Below, piece after piece: positions 17,911 through 26,327 of a stretch of DNA of 41,706 nt (position 1 is the stretch's first letter; the number at the start of each line of letters is the position of its first letter). Source of the DNA: Clostridium sp. CAG:967 (lineage in GTDB: Bacteria > Cyanobacteriota > Vampirovibrionia > Gastranaerophilales > Gastranaerophilaceae); NCBI GenBank assembly GCA_000433095.1, contig HF991473.1, positions 1,766 to 43,471 of the forward strand, in the 5' to 3' direction. The translations under genes and the position numbers were made by a program. The notes beneath the pieces are model-generated. The model had not been told where the DNA came from and did not search any database. It saw only the letters and a program-made list of their open reading frames with translations.

Positions 17911-17946
17911 GTTTAGCAAAAAAAATATTTACGTTTTTTGTATAAA
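17911..17946 (+). promoter_or_regulatory. Shared A-tract/TATTTACG element, copy A
   Basis: TTTAGCAAAAAAAA then TATTTACG (17926-17933), then TTTTTTG and TATAAA (17941-17946). Closely similar sequences lie upstream of the genes starting at 30327 (-) and 33518 (+). It ends 43 nt before ATG 17977. Promoter or activator site by position; not a known consensus to me. Confidence 0.5.
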
Positions 17947-17976
17947 AAAAAGAAAGGATATAAGGAGTTTAGGCAA

Positions 17977-19854
17977 ATGCAAGTAAGCAAGATCAGCACC
18001 GGTTTGAGTTTCGGGCGTTCGCTTCGCAACGATGAGATTGAAGAGTTCACAAAAACGGTAAAAGAGGGAAAAAAATTATCAGGTCAAACAGGAAATTCAA
18101 TTTTTATAATGCCTTCCACAAGTCTTCCTCAAGCGGAAGGATTAAACACAGGCATCGGGCATTTAGCTTCTAAATCAGGTATAGATTATATTGATTATTT
18201 AAAAACATATTTGGACTTTAATGTATTGCAAGATTTACCTTCAGGAGAGTTTGACAGAAATCACTATAACAGCCCCGCATTCGCCCTCGGCAGCCAATAT
18301 ATAAGCCCTGAATTGCTTACAACAAACGAGTATTCTTCTATACTTACAACAGAAGAATTAAATGAAATTATAAAAGCTAATAACAAAGAAACAAAAGACA
18401 CAATTGCAAACTTTGAAAATATCATCGGTTCTGATAGTACACAGAACAAAATTTTGCAAAAAGCCCATGAACGCTTCACCAAACTGGATGAAAACTCTGT
18501 TTTAAAACAAAGATATAACAAATTTGTAAAAGAAAATGAGAACTGGCTTAATATTACAAGAGAAAAAGAACCTGACACAGAATTTTTCAAATTTAAACAG
18601 TTCCTTGCAACAGAACACCTTGCAAAAGGTAAAGAAAATTTAAACGCAAAAGGAATAAAATATTGCGGAGATGTTGCAATAAATTTCAACATTGATGAGG
18701 TCAGAGCATTTCCAAATGCATTTAAAAAAGAACATTATGTCGGCGTTCCAACCTGGAAAATACCTTCACTCAACTTTGATACAATTTTAGATGAGGCAAG
18801 TGATGCGCACAAATTATTAAAAATGAAAGTCCAGCTTGCTGCAAAACGTTTTGATATGCTAAGGATTGATGCTGCCTGGAATTATGTAACTCCCGTAATT
18901 TCTCCAAAAGGCGAAACAAAAATTCGTCAGGAAAATAAAAAAGAAATGGGCGACAGCGTTCTAAAATTAATCGAAAAATGGGTTAAAGAAGTAAAAGGCG
19001 AAGATTTTGATTTACATAATATTATTTATGAATTCGATGCGGGTCCGGAAGATTTTACAATGTTTGAAAACGGTAATCTTATTGCACCTGCTAAAGACAG
19101 GGTAAAGATATATGGAAGCACTTACCTTAAAGAAGATTGGGGTTCAAACGATGCATTCTTACACAGATTTAACTGGTCGCCCGATGAATTTGTAATAGGT
19201 CCGGGCAATCACGATCCACAACCTCTAAGACAAATTGCAAAAGGCATTCCAGATATATGCAACAGGAATAACATTCATAGAAATGATTCAATAAATCCTC
19301 TTGCACGGATTTTAAAACTTGATGCAGAATCTCTTAAAAACCCTGTATTATTTGCCAAAGCCAAATTTGCAGAAGCGATGATGGCAAAAAATAACATGTT
19401 CTTTTTTATGGATGTTTTCGGACGGGAAGAAAGATTTAACGAACATAGAAAGGGGTCCGAATGCTCTTTCAGATATAAAGTCCCTTCAAATTACAAGAAA
19501 GCATATCAGGATTCTCTATTTGAAGGCTTTGGTTTTAACATAATGGATTCTCTGGAAAAAATATTTAAAGCAAAGGGATATGATAAATCTAATCCTGAAT
19601 TGTTTGCAAGAATAGTTAAGTTTAAAAACATTCTCCTTGAAAAAGAAGTTCCGCAAGCCGCAAAAGAAGAAGTTTCAAACACTGTTCAAACAGCCGGTTC
19701 GAAAAATTATACAAAACCAGCAGTAAAAAATACAAGGTCTTACAAACCTGTTTGGATAACAGCAGGTGCAGCTGTAGTCTTAGGCGGAGCATTTGCACTT
19801 TATAAAACTAAATTCAAAAAAAACGAACAAAAACAAACAAAATTAACAGCCTAG
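17977..19854 (+). CDS. Divergent GH77 (4-alpha-glucanotransferase-like) protein with C-terminal membrane anchor
   Basis: 625 aa from ATG 17977 (AAGGAG 9 nt upstream; an earlier in-frame TTG has none). Similarity to amylomaltase/MalQ is weak but in order: GSQYISPELL, YCGDVAINFNIDEVRAFPNAF (MalQ GDxPIxVxxDSADVWAxPxLF), MLRIDAAWNYV (nucleophile Asp298), IIYEFDAG (acid/base Glu352, MalQ GEDLG) and GPGNHDPQPL (Asp413, MalQ THDxPT). All three catalytic carboxylates are kept. GH77 enzymes move alpha-1,4-glucan segments between chains. Unusual is the C-terminal transmembrane helix (about 590-612, VWITAGAAVVLGGAFALY) followed by a Lys-rich tail. No Sec signal; the N-terminus MQVSKISTGLSFGRS is short and reminiscent of the 33518 protein. 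Probably membrane-tethered on the cytoplasmic side (inference). Confidence 0.75.
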   Translation: MQVSKISTGLSFGRSLRNDEIEEFTKTVKEGKKLSGQTGNSIFIMPSTSLPQAEGLNTGIGHLASKSGIDYIDYLKTYLDFNVLQDLPSGEFDRNHYNSPAFALGSQYISPELLTTNEYSSILTTEELNEIIKANNKETKDTIANFENIIGSDSTQNKILQKAHERFTKLDENSVLKQRYNKFVKENENWLNITREKEPDTEFFKFKQFLATEHLAKGKENLNAKGIKYCGDVAINFNIDEVRAFPNAFKKEHYVGVPTWKIPSLNFDTILDEASDAHKLLKMKVQLAAKRFDMLRIDAAWNYVTPVISPKGETKIRQENKKEMGDSVLKLIEKWVKEVKGEDFDLHNIIYEFDAGPEDFTMFENGNLIAPAKDRVKIYGSTYLKEDWGSNDAFLHRFNWSPDEFVIGPGNHDPQPLRQIAKGIPDICNRNNIHRNDSINPLARILKLDAESLKNPVLFAKAKFAEAMMAKNNMFFFMDVFGREERFNEHRKGSECSFRYKVPSNYKKAYQDSLFEGFGFNIMDSLEKIFKAKGYDKSNPELFARIVKFKNILLEKEVPQAAKEEVSNTVQTAGSKNYTKPAVKNTRSYKPVWITAGAAVVLGGAFALYKTKFKKNEQKQTKLTA

Positions 19855-19862
19855 CAATACCA

Positions 19863-19892
19863 AAATAACCTTCCCCTATGGGAAGGTTATTT
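19863..19892. terminator. Terminator between convergent genes
   Basis: Perfect 13-bp stem AAATAACCTTCCC, loop CTAT, GGGAAGGTTATTT, just after the stop at 19854 and before the end of the minus-strand gene at 19944. Works in both directions by symmetry. Confidence 0.88.
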
Positions 19893-19943
19893 ATTGTAAA
19901 AAGGAAAAGCCGGCAATTTTTTTTATTTTGGTCAAGAAGCAAT

Positions 19944-20747
19944 TTATGTGCCGGCAAAAAAGATTTTGTTGTTTATGTTGTGTAATCTGCAGTATTCATC
20001 AATTTCAGATGATAAATTATTCCAAAATGTATTATCTTTTTTTGCATATATATTGTTATAAAATGGTTTATATTCAGGGTATTCTCTATCTATAAAACCA
20101 AACATTTTTGTTTTAAAGCTGCTTCTAAGACTAAGCTTGTCAAACCAGTATTCATCAACATAGTCTTTTGTAGCTTCAATTACAGCTTTATAATCAGTTA
20201 AATATGGTAAAACAGGTGATATGAATAACACTGTTTTTATTCCAGACGCTTTCAGTTCTTTTAAAGTTCCCAATCTTTCCTGAATTGTAGAAGAACACGG
20301 TTCCAGCTTTTTAGCAAGTTCTTCATCAAGCGTAGAAACAGACAATGCAACTTCCACATGTTTCATTTTTTGCAAAATGTCTATATCTCTCAAAACAAGC
20401 TTTGATTTTGTAACTACACTGATATAAGCTTCAGATTTTACAAGCTGTTCAAGAATCATTCTCGTAATCCGGTGTTTTTCTTCCAGGAAATTATAAGGAT
20501 CGGTAACAGTACTTATCATCACCTTTTTGTCTTTAATTTTAAAAATATTAATTTTTTTATTTGTATGTTTAACATCAACAAAATCACCCCATTGTTCCGT
20601 ATGTTTGCTAAAACTTGTCATATAAGAAGCATAGCAATACAAACATTTATGAGGACATCCGACATAAGGGTTTATGACATAATCCAGAGTTGTAAGCTTA
20701 GTTTTATTTAAATAATCTTTCACTCTTGTTGTATCTTCTATTACCAT
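19944..20747 (-). CDS. Radical SAM protein of the SplB/COG1533 type
   Basis: 267 aa. The cluster motif is CPHKCLYCYA (CxxxCxxC, residues about 31-38), preceded by LDYVINPYVGC, characteristic of the spore-photoproduct-lyase-like radical SAM group (Rv2578c type). Supporting lines are STVTDPYNFLEEKHRITRMIL, VVTKSKLVLRDIDIL and LFISPVLPYLTD. The enzyme would bind [4Fe-4S] and S-adenosylmethionine and start a radical reaction; the substrate is unknown. It is probably not a true photoproduct lyase, because the organism shows no sporulation context and the family is broad. No Shine-Dalgarno precedes ATG 20747; a consensus promoter ends 6 nt upstream (leaderless). Confidence 0.82.
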   Translation of the reverse strand: MVIEDTTRVKDYLNKTKLTTLDYVINPYVGCPHKCLYCYASYMTSFSKHTEQWGDFVDVKHTNKKINIFKIKDKKVMISTVTDPYNFLEEKHRITRMILEQLVKSEAYISVVTKSKLVLRDIDILQKMKHVEVALSVSTLDEELAKKLEPCSSTIQERLGTLKELKASGIKTVLFISPVLPYLTDYKAVIEATKDYVDEYWFDKLSLRSSFKTKMFGFIDREYPEYKPFYNNIYAKKDNTFWNNLSSEIDEYCRLHNINNKIFFAGT

Positions 20748-20753
20748 AATAAA

Positions 20754-20792
20754 ATAATAAAGTTACTTAGCAATTATGTCAATATTATTGAC
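20754..20792 (-). promoter_or_regulatory. Leaderless promoter of the radical SAM gene with overlapping palindrome
   Basis: Minus strand: -35 TTGACA (20782-20777), 17-bp spacer, -10 TATTAT (20759-20754), 6 nt, ATG 20747. A perfect palindrome GTCAATA-T-TATTGAC (20778-20792) overlaps the -35 and could be an operator. Confidence 0.7.
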
Positions 20793-20794
20793 TT

Positions 20795-21358
20795 TTATTC
20801 TTTTAATTGAAGATCTTTTTCTACAATCGGCGGAATTGGTGATGAGATAATGGTTTCAAGGCATTTATCATTTTCTGCCTTAATTTTTTCTGCAATCGTT
20901 TTTATCTCACTGTCATTTGTGAAGTAGTGCTTCACTGCGTACTTTAAGACCATCATGCCTTTGTCAGGATGTTTCTCAAATTTATATATATCATATTCGA
21001 AATATTTCTTAGCATTTTCACAACCGTTAACTAAAAAACTTATTGCTGCCTTATCGAATTTTTTGTTTTGTATAAATTTTAAAAGCACGCTATTGTCAGT
21101 ATTTTCAACTGTTTTATCGAAATTTTGAGCATACTTAATAGGATCATTTTCTTTCGGATAATAATAAATTCCTACCATTTTTGTCCAATTGGAAACATTT
21201 TCATATTTCTTAAAATATTCATTTCCGTACCCTTGTGTTTGAGGTGCAAGTGCACTGTATTTTAAAGTATAAACTTCATTATCAAAATGAATATCTTCAG
21301 ACATGGCTGCATTTGCGCCGATTAATAAAGCTAAAATTGTAAGTAATCTTTTAAACAT
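20795..21358 (-). CDS. Small secreted protein, function unknown
   Basis: 187 aa. Sec signal MFKRLLTILALLIGANAAMS, cleavage near residue 18-20. The mature part is Lys/Tyr/Asn-rich and mostly helical (DKAAISFLVNGCENAKKYFEYDIYKF, IKTIAEKIKAENDKC) with two cysteines. I recognise no family. Presumably periplasmic. No clear Shine-Dalgarno lies before ATG 21358; TTTAAT is at the same 6-nt distance as the -10 elements of other leaderless candidates but is a poorer match. Confidence 0.7.
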   Translation of the reverse strand: MFKRLLTILALLIGANAAMSEDIHFDNEVYTLKYSALAPQTQGYGNEYFKKYENVSNWTKMVGIYYYPKENDPIKYAQNFDKTVENTDNSVLLKFIQNKKFDKAAISFLVNGCENAKKYFEYDIYKFEKHPDKGMMVLKYAVKHYFTNDSEIKTIAEKIKAENDKCLETIISSPIPPIVEKDLQLKE

Positions 21359-21435
21359 ATCATAATTAAAACACTTAATTCAGGTGAAAAAATTCAACAA
21401 AAGGCTAACCCGGTTTACTTATTTATTTATACTGA

Positions 21436-21465
21436 AAAAAGACCTTGCTGATGCAAAGTCTTTTT
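21436..21465 (-). terminator. Terminator of the zinc-ribbon gene
   Basis: AAAAAGAC-C-TTGC, loop TGAT, GCAA-A-GTCTTTTT, one mismatch in the stem. It lies 28 bp past the stop at 21493 in the minus direction. Confidence 0.8.
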
Positions 21466-21492
21466 AATTAAACATTTTATTATATAATTTTT

Positions 21493-21678
21493 TTAATAAT
21501 TAGATGCATAATTTCTTCTGCTGCTGTTAGCCTTTCTTGCCTGTCTGCAATGAGAACATCTTTTAGGTTCTGAGAACCCCCTTGATTGATAAAATTCCTG
21601 ATCTCCTGCTGAGAAAGTGAAAGATTGACCGCAATCAACACATTGGATTTGGTAATCCGTAAAGTTTTCGTTTGACAT
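21493..21678 (-). CDS. Small zinc-ribbon protein (zinc-ribbon_4 / zf-trcl type)
   Basis: 61 aa. Two CxxC pairs: CVDCGQSFTFSAGDQEFY and PKRCSHCRQARK, spaced as in the widespread 'probable zinc-binding' ribbon family. In that family the FTxGEQEFY line between the knuckles is diagnostic. The C-terminus is basic and Asn/Ser-rich (ANSSRRNYASNY), so RNA or DNA contact is plausible, but the function is unknown. AAGGAAA lies 8 nt before ATG 21678. A second minus-strand frame overlapping it (21480-21704) is a shadow. Own terminator, so monocistronic. Confidence 0.85.
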   Translation of the reverse strand: MSNENFTDYQIQCVDCGQSFTFSAGDQEFYQSRGFSEPKRCSHCRQARKANSSRRNYASNY

Positions 21679-21775
21679 TTATTTTTCCTTTTTTTTAGTA
21701 CCATAACACTATGCGCTAAATAAAAACAAAAAACAAGTGTTAAACAGGATTATTTTTATATCTTAATATTTGAAC

Positions 21776-23158
21776 TTACAAGTTATCATTCAATGTAGTA
21801 TAATCTTTTCCGCCCACAGCTTTATATATGTTTACCGTTGATATCAGATAATTAACCCTGCTGTTAACTTCATCTTTTTCGGCAACAAGAAGTTTTTCCC
21901 TGTCTTTCATTCTCTCTAACTTAGATTTTGCACCGATATTATATTTTTTGTCAGCCAGAACAAATTTATCTTTTTCAAGATTATAACGTTTTACACTTTC
22001 TTTATAATTCAAATCTCTTGTAATAGCTCCGCCGAGGGAATTGTTTACTTCCTGAATTGAAGTAAGAATAGTTTTTTCATAAACCTGTTGAGCTTTTTCA
22101 AGTTCAAGCTTTGTATATTTCAGATGCGCCATTTTAGCACCGCCGGTAAATAAATCAACAACAGGCATAAAACCTAAAGCAGATTTAAAAGTATGACTTC
22201 CGAAAACATTCGCTAAATTATATGCATTAAAACCTGCCTGTCCGTAAAGAACAATCTTAGGCAAAAAATCACGTCTTGCAACTTTTACATCAATACCAAT
22301 TTTTTGTAAATAATCTTCTGCCTTTAAATAATCAGGTCTGTATTGAATAACTTCCGCATTAATATTTTCGGGCAAAGGGATTAGTGTGAGAACCGAATAA
22401 TCGCTTCTTTGCATAACACTTTGGTCTTTTTCTCTTTCACCTGTAAGAACTCCCAATTCTCTGCCTACAATAATTCTCTTATCTATATATACATTGAGTT
22501 CTTCCTGTAATTGCGTTAAGAGCTGTTTTTCATCCATTAATTCCATAACGGGGCATAAACCGTTTTTATATTTAATTTCCTCAAATCTGACTATTTCTGA
22601 TTGAAGTTTAACAAGTTCTTCTTGATTTTTAATTAGTTTATCAAGTTTAACAAGATTAAAATATTCTGCAGCAACAGCAGAAGTTAAAGCTATATAAGCT
22701 GCTCTTTCATTTTGTTTAACCATTTCAAGCTGCTTTTTATAAGATTTTGTTTTTAAATAATTCTCACCCCAAATATCAACTTCATAACTCATTGTCAAAG
22801 GCAGGAAGAAATTACTTTGTTTGTAATCCGGAATTACAACATCGCCAAACCTTACGGTAGATGAAGAAAAGTCCCTGAAAACATCACCTTGAAAACCTAA
22901 CTGCGGAAGCTGGCTTGCAAAAGCTTCTTTAACAATTTGCTCAGACTGTTTTACATTAATCGCAGCTATTTTCAAATCCTGATTGTTTTTATAAGCTGTT
23001 GTCAAATAATCTGTCAAAACAGGATCATTATATTTCTGCCACCAGCCGAGATTTAAATATTCAATTCTATAATCATCATCAGGTTTAGTTTTAGCTTGTA
23101 CAACAGTTAAATTGCACAGCAAAATAAACAGGGTTAATATTATTTTCAAATTTTTCAT
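21776..23158 (-). CDS. TolC-like outer membrane efflux channel (NodT/OMF family)
   Basis: 460 aa from ATG 23158, where AAGGAAA lies 9-10 nt upstream and a clean Sec signal begins (MKNLKIILTLFILLCNLTVVQA). A longer start at 23197 would lie in the regulator's operator and is rejected. WWQKYNDPVLTDYLTTAYKNNQDLKIAAINV is the conserved N-terminal repeat of RND/EmrAB-linked outer membrane factors. PLTMSYEVDIWG is the family's strand signature, and FLPKIVLYGQAGFNA opens the second repeat. Long Glu/Lys helices form the periplasmic tunnel. It likely completes a trans-envelope pump with the divergent EmrA and EmrB. Co-regulation comes from the dyad in the shared spacer. Confidence 0.92.
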   Translation of the reverse strand: MKNLKIILTLFILLCNLTVVQAKTKPDDDYRIEYLNLGWWQKYNDPVLTDYLTTAYKNNQDLKIAAINVKQSEQIVKEAFASQLPQLGFQGDVFRDFSSSTVRFGDVVIPDYKQSNFFLPLTMSYEVDIWGENYLKTKSYKKQLEMVKQNERAAYIALTSAVAAEYFNLVKLDKLIKNQEELVKLQSEIVRFEEIKYKNGLCPVMELMDEKQLLTQLQEELNVYIDKRIIVGRELGVLTGEREKDQSVMQRSDYSVLTLIPLPENINAEVIQYRPDYLKAEDYLQKIGIDVKVARRDFLPKIVLYGQAGFNAYNLANVFGSHTFKSALGFMPVVDLFTGGAKMAHLKYTKLELEKAQQVYEKTILTSIQEVNNSLGGAITRDLNYKESVKRYNLEKDKFVLADKKYNIGAKSKLERMKDREKLLVAEKDEVNSRVNYLISTVNIYKAVGGKDYTTLNDNL

Positions 23159-23174
23159 GCTTGCTATTTCCTTT

Positions 23175-23198
23175 TTTGTGTTATCATAATAACACAAA
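23175..23198. promoter_or_regulatory. MarR-type operator between tolC-like gene and marR
   Basis: Perfect 10-4-10 inverted repeat: TTTGTGTTAT (23175-23184), CATA, ATAACACAAA (23189-23198). It ends 8 bp before ATG 23207 and 16 bp before ATG 23158. Size and position fit autorepression by the MarR protein and co-control of the outer membrane channel. Confidence 0.75.
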
Positions 23199-23206
23199 GA
23201 AAAATC

Positions 23207-23665
23207 ATGGACAAGAAAGATTTATTAAAAAGCAGAATTGGGATGAAACTGGTACGTGTCGGCAAAATGACACGTGCAATCGCTACACAGAATTTTAAAA
23301 AAGAAAATTATCCCATTACACCTGAACAATTCACTGTTCTGACTGCAATTTTAGACCATGACGGACTATACCAGCGTCAAATAGGCGCAATAACACTAAA
23401 AGACAGACCTAACATAACAAGAATTGTTAACATTCTTGAAAAAATGGAACTTGTTACCAGAACATCTGATGTTAATAAACGAAAAGTTTTAAAAATTAAT
23501 ATAACAGAAAAAGGCAAAGCAGCACACAGTCAAGCACTTCCTACCGTTTTGGACCTGTGGCAGGAATCCGTAAAAGGCGTAAGCGACGAAGAACTTCAAA
23601 GCTGCCTTGATGTTTTAAATAAAATTAAATTGAATTTAGAAGAAAAATTAAATATACAAATATAG
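23207..23665 (+). CDS. MarR-family transcriptional regulator
   Basis: 152 aa. Winged helix: TPEQFTVLTAILDHDGLYQRQIGAITLKDRPNITRIVNILEKMELVTR is the helix-turn-helix, and TSDVNKRKVLKINITEKGK is the wing, with the usual D-x-R/K-Lys pattern and ITEKG end. Helical ends at both termini should dimerise. MarR proteins repress efflux genes and release DNA on binding phenolics or other ligands. It heads the marR-emrA-emrB operon (9-nt gap, then 1-nt overlap) and sits next to a perfect dyad. The Shine-Dalgarno is weak (AAAGAAAAA). Confidence 0.9.
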   Translation: MDKKDLLKSRIGMKLVRVGKMTRAIATQNFKKENYPITPEQFTVLTAILDHDGLYQRQIGAITLKDRPNITRIVNILEKMELVTRTSDVNKRKVLKINITEKGKAAHSQALPTVLDLWQESVKGVSDEELQSCLDVLNKIKLNLEEKLNIQI

Positions 23666-23674
23666 AGGTGACAA

Positions 23675-24787
23675 ATGGAAGATAAAACCCCGAACAATGA
23701 TAAAGCAGAATTTGAAGAAAAAGCAAAAGAAAGATTAAAAACAAGAAAAGAAAAAGCTAAAAAGAAACGTCCCGAATACAAGAAAAAACGTGTTGTAGTA
23801 CCCGTTATAACAGCCTGTATTCTGGTGTTTACCGGTATAATAATGGCAATACATTCAACATTTTTCCAATCTACGGATGATGCGTTTGTAGAGGGAAGAC
23901 TTGTATCAGTTGCACCGAGAGTTGCAGGTCCTGTAATCAAACTTCTTGTTGATGACAACGATGAAGTTCAGGCAGGTCAGCTTCTTGTAGAAATAGATCC
24001 GGCGGATTACGAGGTAAAACTTCATCAGGCAGAAGCTAAGCTTGCAGAAGCTAAAGCTCAGCTAAACGTCACAGAAAAACAAATTGATGAGGGCGGTTCA
24101 AATGTTCAACAATCTTACGAAGACTTAAACTCAACAAAATCAAAACTTGATTTTGCGGCAAAAGACCACAAAAGATATACTGATATGTATAAGGAAGGTA
24201 TTGTTTCTAAACAGGATTATGACAACAGCTCTACTCATTATACAGTTGCACAGGCAAACCACAAAGCAGCACAAGAAAAATCAAAAGCAGTACAATCTGC
24301 TCTTGAATCACACAAAGCTAAAGCAGAAGCAGTTCAAGCAGAAATCAAAAGACTTGAAGCAGAAGTTGAGCAGGCAAAATTAAACCTTTCATATACAAAA
24401 ATTTACGCCCCTCAAGCAGGAATGGTTTCTGCAAGAAGCGTTGAAGCCGGCAACTATGTACAAACAGGACAGCCTTTAATGGAAATAGTTCCCGAACAAG
24501 TATGGGTTATTGCAAACTTTAAAGAAATTCAACTGACAAACATGAAAAAAGGTCAGCCTGTTTCAATCAAAGTTGATACCTATCCGGGTAAAAGATTTAA
24601 AGGACATGTTGACAGCATCCAAAGAGCAACAGGAGCAAAATCAAGCCTTTTTCCACCTGAAAATGCAGTCGGAAGTTACGTTAAAATAGTTCAGCGTGTT
24701 CCCGTGAAAATAGTTTTTGATGAAGACATCAAAGAATACAACATAGTTCCCGGAATGTCTGTAGTTCCAAAGGTTAAGATTAAGTAA
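23675..24787 (+). CDS. emrA: EmrA-like membrane fusion protein (HlyD family)
   Basis: 370 aa, close to E. coli EmrA (390). A Lys/Glu-rich cytoplasmic N-tail precedes one membrane segment (about 41-62). QSTDDAFVEGRLVSVAPRVAGPV is the EmrA signature opening the lipoyl-like domain. Residues about 105-230 are a long coiled-coil hairpin. AKLNLSYTKIYAPQAGMVSARSVEAGNYVQTGQPL closes the lipoyl half, and a beta-barrel follows. It links the inner membrane transporter to the outer membrane channel. GAGGTG lies 5-6 nt before ATG. Its stop overlaps the emrB start by one base, indicating translational coupling. Confidence 0.93.
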   Translation: MEDKTPNNDKAEFEEKAKERLKTRKEKAKKKRPEYKKKRVVVPVITACILVFTGIIMAIHSTFFQSTDDAFVEGRLVSVAPRVAGPVIKLLVDDNDEVQAGQLLVEIDPADYEVKLHQAEAKLAEAKAQLNVTEKQIDEGGSNVQQSYEDLNSTKSKLDFAAKDHKRYTDMYKEGIVSKQDYDNSSTHYTVAQANHKAAQEKSKAVQSALESHKAKAEAVQAEIKRLEAEVEQAKLNLSYTKIYAPQAGMVSARSVEAGNYVQTGQPLMEIVPEQVWVIANFKEIQLTNMKKGQPVSIKVDTYPGKRFKGHVDSIQRATGAKSSLFPPENAVGSYVKIVQRVPVKIVFDEDIKEYNIVPGMSVVPKVKIK

Positions 24788-26325
24788 TGGAAAATCAAAA
24801 GAACATAAACCCCTATATAGTTGCAATATCTGTGCTGCTTCCGTCATTTCTGGCACTTGCGGCATCTTCCGCTACAAATGTAAGCCAGCCTCATATAGCA
24901 GGATTTTACGGAGCTACACAATATGAGGCAAATACCGTAATAACCTGCTATATCATATCAGGCGGTCTTATGCTTCCCGTAACAGGTTATCTTGTAAGGA
25001 CTATAGGCAAAAAGCTTCTTCTATACTACAGTATATGGTTATTTGCTCTGGGCTGCCTGCTTTGTATTATTGCCCCTAACCTTCAGGCACTTATCGGAGC
25101 AAGAGTAGTACAGGGGATAGGAAGCGGATGTATTTTACCTTTATGTCAGGCTGTATTGCTGGAAGTTTTTCCTCAGGAACAAAGAGGTCTGGCAATGGGT
25201 TTATTCGGGGTTGCGGCAATGTTTTCACCGCTGGCAGGACCGTTTATCGGCGGGTATTTAACTGATAACTATTCATGGCAGTGGATATTTATTATGAACA
25301 TTCCTTTATGTATGATTTCATTTTTACTTGTAAAATTGTTCGTACCTAATGACAAACCCGAAAAGCAAAAATACAATAAAAAATTTGATATCATTGGCTA
25401 TACATCAATCGTAATCGCAATGGCATGCATGCAGATAGTTCTTGATAAAGGTCAGCAGTACAACTGGTTTGATACTACATGGGTTTGCTGGACAACCGGA
25501 GTATGTATTTTTTCATTCGTATTCTTTTATGTTTGGGAGCTTGAATACAAATATCCCGTAATAGATATAAGAGTATTTAAGGACAGAAATTTTCTTTTCG
25601 GAACTCTTATAAGTTCATTCATAAATGTAATGCTTTATTCAACACTTTTGCTTGTTCCGATGTTTGTACAGAGCCTTCTTGGTTACAGCCCGTCAAAATC
25701 AGGACTTGCAATGTTTCCGAGAGCCGTAATTTGCTTGATAGGCTTGCTTGTTGTAGGAGAGGTATCAAGATATGTAAAACCCAAAATTCTTGCCGCAACA
25801 GGCTTGTTATTAATGGCTGCATCAGTATTAATGCTTACACAATTAAATACGACCTCCTCAATTGAAGCTGTCATTATTCCCAATATACTTTTGTGTATAG
25901 GTGTTCCGACAGCATTCGTTCCTATTACCGCTTTGTCTTTCCAGACATTACCGTCTTCAAAAAATGCTGATGCGGCAGCTTTACACGCACTTTTCAAAAA
26001 TATTATAACTGCAATGGCAACAGCAGTATCAGCAACATTTATTGCAAGAGTTTCACAGGTAAGACAAACATATCTTGTAGAGCATCTTTCACCTCATAAT
26101 CCTGTATTTCAATATAAACTTATGATGTTAAAGTCCAAATTTCTTATACATTATCCAACTGTCCTTGCAGCCAAAAAAGCAAGCGGTACACTGTATAAAG
26201 AGCTTTTGCAGCAGGCAAGGCTTGCATCTTTTTTCGATGCCTTTGCAGTTCTGGCGCTTATGTGTGTAATTGTAATACCTTTGTTGTTACTTATTAAAAC
26301 CAAAAAGCAAGATGTTTCCGCATAA
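24787..26325 (+). CDS. emrB: EmrB/QacA-type multidrug MFS transporter (DHA2)
   Basis: 512 aa, with about 14 predicted membrane helices. MFS motif A-like GYLVRTIGKKLLLYYS, the motif B region ARVVQGIGSGCILPL, and motif C-like SPLAGPFIGGYLTDNYSWQWIFIMNIP are all present, in the DHA2 (drug:H+ antiporter-2) pattern. With EmrA and the TolC-like channel it should export hydrophobic compounds by proton antiport. Sequence alone does not give the substrate. It is the last gene of the marR operon, ending 2 nt from the convergent pilin gene, with no visible terminator. Confidence 0.93.
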   Translation: MENQKNINPYIVAISVLLPSFLALAASSATNVSQPHIAGFYGATQYEANTVITCYIISGGLMLPVTGYLVRTIGKKLLLYYSIWLFALGCLLCIIAPNLQALIGARVVQGIGSGCILPLCQAVLLEVFPQEQRGLAMGLFGVAAMFSPLAGPFIGGYLTDNYSWQWIFIMNIPLCMISFLLVKLFVPNDKPEKQKYNKKFDIIGYTSIVIAMACMQIVLDKGQQYNWFDTTWVCWTTGVCIFSFVFFYVWELEYKYPVIDIRVFKDRNFLFGTLISSFINVMLYSTLLLVPMFVQSLLGYSPSKSGLAMFPRAVICLIGLLVVGEVSRYVKPKILAATGLLLMAASVLMLTQLNTTSSIEAVIIPNILLCIGVPTAFVPITALSFQTLPSSKNADAAALHALFKNIITAMATAVSATFIARVSQVRQTYLVEHLSPHNPVFQYKLMMLKSKFLIHYPTVLAAKKASGTLYKELLQQARLASFFDAFAVLALMCVIVIPLLLLIKTKKQDVSA

Positions 26326-26327
26326 CT

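Noticed and set aside
19944..20747. True spore photoproduct lyase
   Set aside because: Only the broad SplB/COG1533 radical SAM signature is visible; the window shows no sporulation genes and the family has many other members.
21480..21704. 74-aa minus-strand frame over the zinc-ribbon gene
   Set aside because: Out of frame with a clear CxxC/CxxC zinc-ribbon protein that has its own ribosome site; no family resemblance.
24147..24383. 78-aa Lys/Gln-rich plus-strand frame
   Set aside because: Shifted-frame shadow of the emrA coiled coil.
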